NCBI GenBank assembly: GCA_000817115.1
Contig: JUEO01000003.1
Span: 29,752-93,751, forward strand
Length of the DNA: 64,000 bases
Origin: a marine actinobacterium MedAcidi-G2B
GTDB lineage: Bacteria > Actinomycetota > Acidimicrobiia > Acidimicrobiales > MedAcidi-G1
Reading direction: 5' to 3'
The notes beneath the pieces were generated by a model, which worked only from the letters and a program-made list of their open reading frames with translations, had not been told where the DNA came from and made no database searches. Every line of letters begins with the position of its first letter. Positions within the stretch are counted from its first letter, which is position 1. Below, piece by piece: positions 1-8,008 of this stretch. The translations under genes were made by a program, and so were the position numbers.

Positions 1-2
1 CT

Positions 3-173
3 TCTCAAGTCGGCGAAGACCGTCTTTCTGCTGTCCAGTACCTGACCTTTTCTCTTGATTCTCCTCCTGTTGGCCTAGGTTGTGATTTTGAAAATCTGAA
101 CGAAGAGATAGATCTATCTAAAGAACAAATGGAAGCTCTCGCTGAGGATCTTTCTGCCACGCAGGTTGCATGA
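3..173 (+). CDS. C-terminal fragment of a CDS starting before the window (possibly DUF3501-like)
   Basis: Frame open from window edge: SQVGEDRLSAVQYLTFSLDSPPVGLGCDFENLNEEIDLSKEQMEALAEDLSATQVA*; the R-SAVQYL-F pattern resembles the DUF3501 C-terminus from memory. Confidence 0.4.
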   Translation, partial: SQVGEDRLSAVQYLTFSLDSPPVGLGCDFENLNEEIDLSKEQMEALAEDLSATQVA

Positions 174-360
174 GTAGAGCGTCACTGCTGCAGGCCGGAC
201 TCGACCTCCGTCTCGGATCGTTCGACCGCATCGACGGTTTCTGGCACTGACGCGGTATGTCCTGCACGTTGAGACGACCGCCAGCACCGTCGAACTCATC
301 GGTGTGTAGCCAGTGGGTTCTTTTATTTTTCAGACCTGACAATTAAACAAGTCTTTACGC

Positions 361-843
361 TCAAGGTCGGGGTGCTGCTAGTCCTTCTACTATCTCTGTA
401 TTTGGAAGTTTTAAAAGACCTTCTGGTGGTAGATATATTTTTCGGTCTCGCGATCCTCCACCGACAATAATTTTTTCGCATTCTAAAACGCGGCTATCTA
501 CCCACAGAGGAAGGTCACTAGGCAGACCAAAGGGAGTTATTCCACCTAAAGTTTGTGAAGTGACCTCAATTGCCTCTTCGGGGGAAGCAAACGAAACTTT
601 TCTTACTTCTAATTTTTTCTTTACTGTCTTATTTACATCAATTCGTGTTGACGCAAGCGCTAAACAAACGGCATATTTTTTTGGTTCGTTCTTTCCGGCA
701 ACCAAAATCGCATTAGCTGACTCTTCTATTCGATAGCCATAGTGCTCGCAAAAACTTACGGTGTCAGCTAGATCAGGATCGCACTCAATTATTTCGTGTT
801 CTACTCTTGTAGTAATTAGTGATTCAAGAACAGGGTCTGACAT
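361..843 (-). CDS. YbaK/EbsC-type aminoacyl-tRNA deacylase domain protein
   Basis: 160 aa; YbaK-like pattern (GKNEPKKYAVCLALASTRIDVNKTVKKKL, GGITPFGLP, GGGSRDRKIYLPPEGLL). Confidence 0.8.
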   Translation of the reverse strand: MSDPVLESLITTRVEHEIIECDPDLADTVSFCEHYGYRIEESANAILVAGKNEPKKYAVCLALASTRIDVNKTVKKKLEVRKVSFASPEEAIEVTSQTLGGITPFGLPSDLPLWVDSRVLECEKIIVGGGSRDRKIYLPPEGLLKLPNTEIVEGLAAPRP

Positions 844-851
844 TATTTAAC

Positions 852-1697
852 TTAGAAATTTTCTTTTAATTCTGTCAGTGAATCTAAAATGCTCATCACT
901 GGTTCAGTTCCCTCTGGCGGCAAGCCGAAAACAACTCGGTCAATACCTGCGTTCTTTAATTCCTCTAATTGACTCGGATTAGTTGGTGCACCATAAATTG
1001 ATATTTCTATCTCTTTTGGGTCACGGCCTGCTGTTTCGCAAGCAATGTTTCTTTCCTCTACCCATCTTTTTGGATTGAACTCTCCTCTTCCGGCTATGGG
1101 AATCCATCCATTTCCATAGCGGACAGCACGGTTAAGTCCACCTGGAAATATGCCCCCTACATGTATGGGTGGATGAGGTTTTTGCACCGGTTTCGGATTG
1201 GAGATAATGGGGTCAAAGTTGACTTGAGTTCCATGATATTCCGCTTCTTCGTTCGCCCATATTGATTTCATTGCCTCAATCCGTTCACGCATTAACCCGA
1301 ATCTTCGAGTTGGATCTGTTCCGTGGTTTTCCATTTCTTCGAGGCTCCAGCCAGCTCCAATTCCAAAAAGAAATCTTCCCTCAGAAAGAACATCTAAACT
1401 GGCTACTTCTTTTGCTGTCTGAATCGGGTCGCGCTGTATAACTAAAGCTATGCCAGTTGCTACTTTCAATTTTTTTGTTACCGCTGCTACTGCTGAAAGA
1501 ACTACAAAAGGATCCATAGCGTCGTAATACATTTGAGGAAGAACATCACCTCCAGGCCATGGCGCAGTGCGGTCTCTAGGTATATGGCTGTGTTCCGCCA
1601 CCCAAAGCGACTCGAATCCACGTTCTTCTAGTGCTGACCCGAGAACTGTGAGAGAAATGCTGTACTCGCAAGGAAAAATATTTACACCAAAATCCAT
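852..1697 (-). CDS. LLM-class (F420-dependent) oxidoreductase
   Basis: 281 aa; luciferase-like fold motifs (FESLWVAEHSHIP, VATGIALVIQRDPIQTAKEVASLDVLSEGRFLFGIGAGW). Confidence 0.85.
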   Translation of the reverse strand: MDFGVNIFPCEYSISLTVLGSALEERGFESLWVAEHSHIPRDRTAPWPGGDVLPQMYYDAMDPFVVLSAVAAVTKKLKVATGIALVIQRDPIQTAKEVASLDVLSEGRFLFGIGAGWSLEEMENHGTDPTRRFGLMRERIEAMKSIWANEEAEYHGTQVNFDPIISNPKPVQKPHPPIHVGGIFPGGLNRAVRYGNGWIPIAGRGEFNPKRWVEERNIACETAGRDPKEIEISIYGAPTNPSQLEELKNAGIDRVVFGLPPEGTEPVMSILDSLTELKENF

Positions 1698-1778
1698 TAA
1701 AACTCCTCAAAACCATTTAAGTCTTTACTTGTTATATATCACCTTTAGTGTTTTCACCTAATCTTGCCTTGTATTCGC

Positions 1779-1799
1779 GGATAATGACCGTTATTATCC
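1779..1799. promoter_or_regulatory. Putative TetR operator palindrome
   Basis: GGATAATgaccgttATTATCC, 7-bp perfect arms with a near-palindromic core, 4 nt upstream of the TetR start codon at 1804. Confidence 0.5.
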
Positions 1800-1803
1800 T
1801 TAC

Positions 1804-2451
1804 ATGTCCTTAGATACCGCTATTGAAACCACAACAAGTGATCTAACAAATAGCGAACTATCTGAACGCCTTCTCGCTGCAGCTGCTGATCTCTTCGCAG
1901 AAAAAGGCTACGAACAAGCAGGAGTTGCTGAAATAGCTCGCCGAGCCGGTGTCACCACAGGAGCTATCTACAGTCGATACACCGGAAAAGCAGACCTCCT
2001 TCAGGATGCGGTCAAGAATCACGCCCCCACCGAAATCACTCGACTACTTAGAGCTGAAGATAATGATCAGTCGCCAAAAGACATTTTGGCCGATATGGGT
2101 GAGCACCTTTTAGATGACCTTCATGAAAGCACTGGGATTTTCATAGAAGCTCTTGTTGCTGCAAGACGCGACCCTGATTTAGCAATCGTTCTGCACCAAC
2201 TCGCCACACAAGAAGGCGAACAAGTTGAAAAAATTCTTGAAGCCGCAAAAGCATTCGGAAGTATCGACCAAGACTTAGATAATCTCGCTCTTGTCCGCCT
2301 TGCCCATGCCATCGGTTACGGCATGAACGTGACTCGGCTACTCGGATTAGAACTTCCCACTAACGACTCCTGGACCGATGTGATTAACCGAGTAATAAAT
2401 AGTTTTGCCCCAACCAATGAAAACAATTCTGAAATAAATGGAGAAAAATAA
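1804..2451 (+). CDS. TetR/AcrR family transcriptional regulator
   Basis: 215 aa; N-terminal HTH ERLLAAAADLFAEKGYEQAGVAEIARRAGVTTGAIYSRYTGKADLL. Confidence 0.92.
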   Translation: MSLDTAIETTTSDLTNSELSERLLAAAADLFAEKGYEQAGVAEIARRAGVTTGAIYSRYTGKADLLQDAVKNHAPTEITRLLRAEDNDQSPKDILADMGEHLLDDLHESTGIFIEALVAARRDPDLAIVLHQLATQEGEQVEKILEAAKAFGSIDQDLDNLALVRLAHAIGYGMNVTRLLGLELPTNDSWTDVINRVINSFAPTNENNSEINGEK

Positions 2452-3605
2452 TGACAACCACTGAAAACCCTTCAAACGAAACATTTGACCTCGTTGATTA
2501 CGCCAATGACCCAGAGCGCATCGGTGAGATATCGATGTGGAATCCAGATGTGAGTTCACTAATACATGCTGTTGAAGACAACTGTGATGCCATCTTCACT
2601 TGGGGTTACGACAAAGGAGAGCGTAAGCCTTTAGACAAACTTTATGAAAAAGCTAAAACTTCTCAATGGAATGGACAAACAGACTTGGATTGGTCAATAG
2701 AGGTTGATCCAGAAGCTCTTGCAAGTGCTGGAGCCCGCGACCCGTTGGAAGTAAGTTATTTTGCAGATAATCCAGAGTCCCCAATTCGTAATTTCAATGA
2801 AAAAGAATGGTCCCAATTAGGGATGGAGTCTTTTAACTGGAGCCTTTCTCAATTCATGCACGGAGAACAAGGAGCTTTACTTTGTACGGCCAAAATTGTA
2901 GAAAGCGTTCCATGGATTGACGCTAAATACTATGCCGCCACTCAAGTAGTTGATGAAGCCCGACATGTTGAAGTGTTTGCCCAATACCTCGACTCAAAAC
3001 TTGGAGGAATCGGATACCCGGTTAACCACCATTTAGGTCTCTTACTTGATGACATTCTCAACGACAGTCGCTGGGATATCACTTACCTTGGTATGCAAAT
3101 TATGGTTGAAGGGCTTGCTTTAGCAGCCTTTGGCTTTATGCATCAGACAACAGAAGAACCACTGCTTAAAAAATTGCTCCGTTACGTTATGAGCGATGAA
3201 GCTAGACACGTAGCGTTCGGCGTCCTCTCTTTGAAAGAAGTTTACGAAGACATGACTCAAGCGGAATTAAGAGAACGACAAGAATTTGCTTTCGAAGCTG
3301 CCCTCAGAATGCGTGACCGTTTCATGCGTCAAGAAGTTTGGCACCGTATGGGAGTTGATACCGAAGAAATGGTCAAGTTCCAATTAGCCATGCCTGATGA
3401 ACTTCGCGTTTTCCAACGCATGCTATTTTCTAAGATCGTCCCTAACTGCAAGAAACTAGGTCTCTTAGATGCCGGCGACGGTTGGCTACGCGATCGCTTC
3501 ACCGACATCGGCGTCATCCAATTTGAAGATTGGGTAGATACCAGTGAAGAATTTCTTGAATTAGACGAAGTAGCTAAAGACAGAGAAGCACAAGAAGCTA
3601 GTTGA
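2451..3605 (+). CDS. Ferritin-like diiron domain protein
   Basis: 384 aa; diiron-type helices (ATQVVDEARHVEVF, MSDEARHVAFG); start overlaps the TetR stop (taATGa). Confidence 0.75.
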   Translation: MTTTENPSNETFDLVDYANDPERIGEISMWNPDVSSLIHAVEDNCDAIFTWGYDKGERKPLDKLYEKAKTSQWNGQTDLDWSIEVDPEALASAGARDPLEVSYFADNPESPIRNFNEKEWSQLGMESFNWSLSQFMHGEQGALLCTAKIVESVPWIDAKYYAATQVVDEARHVEVFAQYLDSKLGGIGYPVNHHLGLLLDDILNDSRWDITYLGMQIMVEGLALAAFGFMHQTTEEPLLKKLLRYVMSDEARHVAFGVLSLKEVYEDMTQAELRERQEFAFEAALRMRDRFMRQEVWHRMGVDTEEMVKFQLAMPDELRVFQRMLFSKIVPNCKKLGLLDAGDGWLRDRFTDIGVIQFEDWVDTSEEFLELDEVAKDREAQEAS

Positions 3606-3610
3606 TTACC

Positions 3611-3648
3611 TGGTCATTAAACAGAAAATTCTTTCTACTTAATGATCA
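3611..3648. terminator. Bidirectional terminator-like hairpin between convergent genes
   Basis: Nested stem TGGTCATTAA-ac-AGAAA-attc-TTTCT-ac-TTAATGATCA between the ferritin-like (+) and chorismate mutase (-) genes. Confidence 0.5.
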
Positions 3649-3932
3649 TTTCCAGCTTTTTCATGATGACGAATCACCTCGTCTATAACGAAACGTAAAA
3701 ATTTCTCAGAGAATACAGGGTCAAGACCGGCTTCATTGGCTAGTCGTCGAAGGCGTTGTATTTGTTCAGCTTCACGATCTAGATCCGCAGGCGGCAACCC
3801 AGTTTTTGCTTTGTAATCACCAACCTTGCCCGTGACTTTGAACCGTTCAGCTAACAGCAAAATAAGCGCTGCATCTATATTGTCGATACTGGAGCGAAAT
3901 TCGTTAAGGGTTTCGTCACCTTGCGTACTCAT
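3639..3932 (-). CDS. Chorismate mutase (AroQ type)
   Basis: 97 aa; LNEFRSSIDNIDAALILLLAERFKVTGKVGDYKAKTGLPPADLDREAEQI. Confidence 0.85.
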   Translation of the reverse strand: MSTQGDETLNEFRSSIDNIDAALILLLAERFKVTGKVGDYKAKTGLPPADLDREAEQIQRLRRLANEAGLDPVFSEKFLRFVIDEVIRHHEKAGNDH

Positions 3933-4054
3933 AAATTGCCTTTCTGTCTTTTACTTACTCCAGCGTAGACCCAACATGGTTGAGGCGACACGATGGGACT
4001 ACTGTCTCATTTATCAACTAAACATCAACGTACATCTAGTTAAGGACAAGAACT

Positions 4055-5584
4055 GTGGAGATACCACTAACTATTGCAGATTATTTAGATCGAGCTGAAC
4101 GAGTTTATGGTGATCGCATTGCAGTCATTGATGAGCCTGATCAACCCGCTCCCCCGTTACCTGACATTACCTACAGTCGGCTCGCTGAACTTTCAAGAGG
4201 TATGGCTACAGGATTTGATGAATTAGGACTTGAAACTGGAGCACGAGTTGCAATGGTTTCACATAATGCAGCAAGGCTTCTCGTTTTCTTGTTTGGCAGT
4301 AGCGCATATGGAAGAGTTGGCGTTCCAATTAACTTTCGTTTAAGCACTCCTGAAATCCAATACATTCTTGACCATTCTGGAGCGGAGGTTTTGTTTATCG
4401 ATCCAGAACTAGCTGAGCAACATGGTTCTTTCAATGTGAAGCATCAATTTGTAATCGGACCAGAAGCAGATCAAATCTTCATCGAAGGAGGTGTCCCTAA
4501 ACCTTGGACCCCAGATGAATCTGCTACTGCCACTATCAACTACACAAGTGGCACTACCGCCCGTCCAAAGGGTGTGGAGATGACACATCGGAATATTTGG
4601 CTGAACGCTTCCATTTTTGGCTGGCAAGCAGGGGTTTCCGATCGAGACGTTTACTTACACACGCTGCCAATGTTTCATTGTAATGGATGGGGTATGCCCT
4701 ATGCCATGACTGGTATGGGTGGTAAACACATCGTGCTCAGACAAGTTAACGGCCAAGAAATTCTTGAACGGATCCAAAAACATGGGATCACTCTGCTTTG
4801 TGGAGCTCCAGCAGTAATCACCGCTGTTCTTGACGCTGCGGCTGATTGGGACGGAGAAATTCCTGGCGCAGGCCACATGCGTATCGTGGTCGCTGGCGCT
4901 CCCCCTCCAACTCAACTAATTGCGCAAGTTGAAACTGAACTGAATTGGGAATTCATCCAGATTTACGGTTTAACCGAGACCGCCCCTCTTCTAACTATGA
5001 ACAGAAACCGTTCTGAATGGGACCATCTCGACCCTTACGAAAGAGCAGTCAAGCTTTCTAAAGCTGGGGCACCCGCTTTAGGAGTGGAACTTTCTACTAG
5101 CAGCAACGGAGAGCTTTTAGCTCGTTCAAATCATGTTCTCAAAAGTTACTGGAGTCAACCTGAAGCAACTGAAGAAGCTTTGGCTAATAATTGGTTCCAC
5201 ACTGGAGATGGAGCGACAATAGGTGACGACAATTACGCGACTATCACTGACCGGAAGAAAGACGTAATCATCTCCGGAGGAGAGAATGTCTCTTCTATTG
5301 AGGTGGAAGATGCTTTGTTCTCGCACACTGCAGTAGCTGAAGTTGCCGTTATTGGTGTCCCCGATGAGAAATGGGGTGAAACAGTAAAAGCTCTGGTAGT
5401 TGTGACTGATGATTCAGTGACCGAGCGAGAACTTATTGACCATTGCCGGGAACTTCTAGCCCACTATAAATGCCCAACCTCAGTTGAATTCCGTGACGAA
5501 CTTGCCCGTACCGCCACAGGCAAACTTCAGAAGTTTAAACTTCGTGCCCCTTACTGGGAGCACATGGATCGACAAGTCAATTAG
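4055..5584 (+). CDS. Acyl-CoA synthetase / AMP-binding ligase
   Basis: 509 aa, GTG start; P-loop-like INYTSGTTARPKGVEMTHRN, IYGLTETAP, FHTGDGATIGDDNYATITDRKKDVIISGGENVSS. Confidence 0.93.
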   Translation: MEIPLTIADYLDRAERVYGDRIAVIDEPDQPAPPLPDITYSRLAELSRGMATGFDELGLETGARVAMVSHNAARLLVFLFGSSAYGRVGVPINFRLSTPEIQYILDHSGAEVLFIDPELAEQHGSFNVKHQFVIGPEADQIFIEGGVPKPWTPDESATATINYTSGTTARPKGVEMTHRNIWLNASIFGWQAGVSDRDVYLHTLPMFHCNGWGMPYAMTGMGGKHIVLRQVNGQEILERIQKHGITLLCGAPAVITAVLDAAADWDGEIPGAGHMRIVVAGAPPPTQLIAQVETELNWEFIQIYGLTETAPLLTMNRNRSEWDHLDPYERAVKLSKAGAPALGVELSTSSNGELLARSNHVLKSYWSQPEATEEALANNWFHTGDGATIGDDNYATITDRKKDVIISGGENVSSIEVEDALFSHTAVAEVAVIGVPDEKWGETVKALVVVTDDSVTERELIDHCRELLAHYKCPTSVEFRDELARTATGKLQKFKLRAPYWEHMDRQVN

Positions 5585-5599
5585 AAAGCTAAGAGACGT

Positions 5600-6610
5600 T
5601 TACGAAGTCGGATTTAGAGATTTCAATGACTCACCTGAAAAAAAACGTCTCGGGTTATCAACCACCAACATCTCGATCTGCTCTTCTGTAGCTCCTCGAT
5701 CTTTAAGCATTGGAATTATTTCACGATCAAATCGAGTTGGCTCCATAACCTCTGATAAACGATCCATTGCGTATGTGGGGAAAGGCTCCCCTTTCCAACA
5801 CCAAACAGAATCATGGCTAACTACTATTCGATCACCAGCTCCTTGTGTAATCAAACGCATCAAAGAATCTGCTCGATCCTCATCTGACATCAATGCTGCG
5901 ATGCCAAAACGATCAAAACCAAGATAACTACCGCCTGACGCAATAGTCATATGGTAATCAGTATCTGTTGTTCCACAAGAATGACCGATGATAATTCGGT
6001 TAGATGGGACATTGCCTCGTGTTAAGACTTGCTGCTGTAAATCTCCAACAGTGCCGTCATCAGTATGTGTAGTCACAGGGGCACCTGTAACCACCGACGC
6101 TCTTGCTACTGCAGCAAACACTTTTCCTTCGTATTCCGACATGCTTCCATGCCCTGTTCCACATTTAATGATTCCTGGACGCACTCCAGTTGTTCCGATT
6201 CCTTCAGTGAGTTCTGAGACAAACATCTCTTCCATGACCCCTTCAATATCTTCATACTGAGCTTTATGGGTCCAATAAAACGCTCCACCTCCCTCCTCGC
6301 GATAAAGACCTGTTGCGCAAATAATGTTGAACCCGGTGGCTTCTGCTACTTCGACCATTAATTCGACATCGCGTCCAAGGTCTGCTGGACACGGATCTAG
6401 AAGCGTTTGATAACCCAAATCCTGCAATTCGCCAATTCGGTCTACACAGATAGAACGCATATCTGTACGAGAGTTCCTTAAACGGTTTGTATGAGATTCC
6501 CACCCAGAATAACCGACTGCTAAATGCTCATGCATAAGAGTGCGTCCGAGTTTTTCTATAGGGATAGGACCTAAAACCGTCTGAACTTCAAGATTTTGGC
6601 TTAAATTCAT
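5600..6610 (-). CDS. Phosphotriesterase-family metal-dependent hydrolase
   Basis: 336 aa; TVLGPIPIEKLGRTLMHEHLAV, IIKCGTGHGSMSEYEGKVFAAVARASVVTGAPVTTHT, IIGHSCGTTD. Confidence 0.88.
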   Translation of the reverse strand: MNLSQNLEVQTVLGPIPIEKLGRTLMHEHLAVGYSGWESHTNRLRNSRTDMRSICVDRIGELQDLGYQTLLDPCPADLGRDVELMVEVAEATGFNIICATGLYREEGGGAFYWTHKAQYEDIEGVMEEMFVSELTEGIGTTGVRPGIIKCGTGHGSMSEYEGKVFAAVARASVVTGAPVTTHTDDGTVGDLQQQVLTRGNVPSNRIIIGHSCGTTDTDYHMTIASGGSYLGFDRFGIAALMSDEDRADSLMRLITQGAGDRIVVSHDSVWCWKGEPFPTYAMDRLSEVMEPTRFDREIIPMLKDRGATEEQIEMLVVDNPRRFFSGESLKSLNPTS

Positions 6611-6710
6611 CTTTTTTCTTTCATGACAAAATGATGACAGATTTTTATTTCTAATGCAGATTCGGCTATTTCGGTTGCCTATAGCAATTGTAACTCCTAC
6701 CGTTAGGTGG

Positions 6711-6780
6711 ACTATTCAATAGTGGATAGGGTTCCAATATTTCATATTGGAACAACGACGAACCGAGGGGGTTCCATATG
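6711..6780 (+). promoter_or_regulatory. Structured leader with three consecutive inverted repeats, the last covering the Shine-Dalgarno of the aap substrate-binding protein
   Basis: ACTATTcAATAGT (6711-6723), GTTCCAATATttcATATTGGAAC (6731-6753), GAACCgagggGGTTC (6760-6774, containing the GAGGGG SD); ATG at 6778. Confidence 0.55.
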
Positions 6781-7893
6781 AGCAAGCTTTTCAAGCTTCT
6801 CTCGTTGTTCCTTGCCATCGGAGTTGTTGCTGCTGCTTGCAGTAGTGATTCTTCTGATGACGCAAGTACAACTGCTGCTCCGGCAGAGACAACCGCTGCG
6901 CCCGCTACTACGGCCGTTGAACTGGATGCTGATGGCAGCCTGCTCGACACCGTTATAGCTCGTGGCACACTCAACTGTGGCGTAAGCGGCAGTGCGGTTG
7001 CATTCTCTGAGACTCAAGCCGATGGCTCAGTCACCGGATTTGACGCTGACTACTGCCGTGCAGTAGCCGCCGCCGTATTAGGCGATGCTGACGCTGTCAA
7101 CTTCGTAGCATTAACCGCTTCAGAACGTTTCACCGCTGTACAAACCGGCGATGTTGACCTTCTGATGCGTAATACCACTTGGACACAGAGCCGTGACTCT
7201 GACGTAGGTATGGACTTTGGTCCAACCACCTACTATGACGGTCAACAGCTTATGGCACGCGTAGATGATGGCTTCGATGCTTCAAGCACCGTAGCTGACC
7301 TTGACGGCGCCATTGTGTGCACCAATGCTGGTACTACAACTGAAAAGAATATTGCTGAAGCCGCTGAGTTAGCTGGTGCAGACATCGAATTACTTGCTTT
7401 TGAAACAAGTGATGAGGTATACGAAACATTCATTGCTGGTGGTTGTGATATCACTACCACTGATGGTTCCGCACTAGTTGGCCGTAAGGTCAAGCAACAG
7501 CCTGCAGATCAAGAGTGGGTGATTTTCCCAGCTACTCCGATCTCTAAAGAGCCACTTGGACCAACATATGGTCAAAATGACTCTGCTTGGGCTGACGTCA
7601 TTAACTGGACTGTATATGCCACCATCATCATGGATGAATATGGCATCACTTCAGCGAACGTTGATGATCATGTCGGTGATCCAGGTGAAGTTGGTCGTCT
7701 ACTTGGAGGCGAAGGCGAACTCCAGACCGTTATGGGTCTGAGCGCTGATGCTTTCCATCAGGTGATCAAGCAAGTTGGTAACTACAGTGAAATCTACAAC
7801 ACGAACCTGAATCCTGTTGGTCTTGTCCGCGAGGGCAGCGCTAACGCTGGATGGCTCGATGGTGGTCTCATTTATGCACCACCTGCACGTTAG
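6778..7893 (+). CDS. aapJ: Amino-acid ABC transporter substrate-binding lipoprotein (AapJ-like)
   Basis: 371 aa; lipobox VVAAACSS; LDTVIARGTLNCGVSGSAVAFSETQADGSVTGFDADYCRAVAAAVLGD. Confidence 0.85.
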   Translation: MSKLFKLLSLFLAIGVVAAACSSDSSDDASTTAAPAETTAAPATTAVELDADGSLLDTVIARGTLNCGVSGSAVAFSETQADGSVTGFDADYCRAVAAAVLGDADAVNFVALTASERFTAVQTGDVDLLMRNTTWTQSRDSDVGMDFGPTTYYDGQQLMARVDDGFDASSTVADLDGAIVCTNAGTTTEKNIAEAAELAGADIELLAFETSDEVYETFIAGGCDITTTDGSALVGRKVKQQPADQEWVIFPATPISKEPLGPTYGQNDSAWADVINWTVYATIIMDEYGITSANVDDHVGDPGEVGRLLGGEGELQTVMGLSADAFHQVIKQVGNYSEIYNTNLNPVGLVREGSANAGWLDGGLIYAPPAR

Positions 7894-7904
7894 ATTTAAC
7901 TAAC

Positions 7905-7970
7905 AATTCCGCAAAAAGCCCCACGGAAGAGGAACTAATAGTTCCAAACCCGTGGGGCTTTTTCGGAATT
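7905..7970 (+). terminator. Rho-independent terminator/attenuator between aapJ-like and aapQ-like genes
   Basis: AATTCCG-c-AAAAAGCCCCACGG...CCGTGGGGCTTTTT-CGGAATT with inner hairpin GGAACTaatAGTTCC. Confidence 0.85.
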
Positions 7971-8008
7971 AGGCTCCGTGTCCCGCTTCATGCTCATTTC
8001 TTACTAAT

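Noticed and set aside
118-342. Minus-strand small ORFs (74 aa, and 61 aa at 114-299) near the window start
   Set aside because: No recognisable domain, partly overlaps the 3' end of the truncated first CDS, and composition is explained by the GC-rich islet; kept only as a composition observation.
5484-5927. 147-aa plus-strand ORF spanning the ends of the acyl-CoA synthetase and phosphotriesterase genes
   Set aside because: Overlaps two well-supported genes on both sides and has no recognisable family features.
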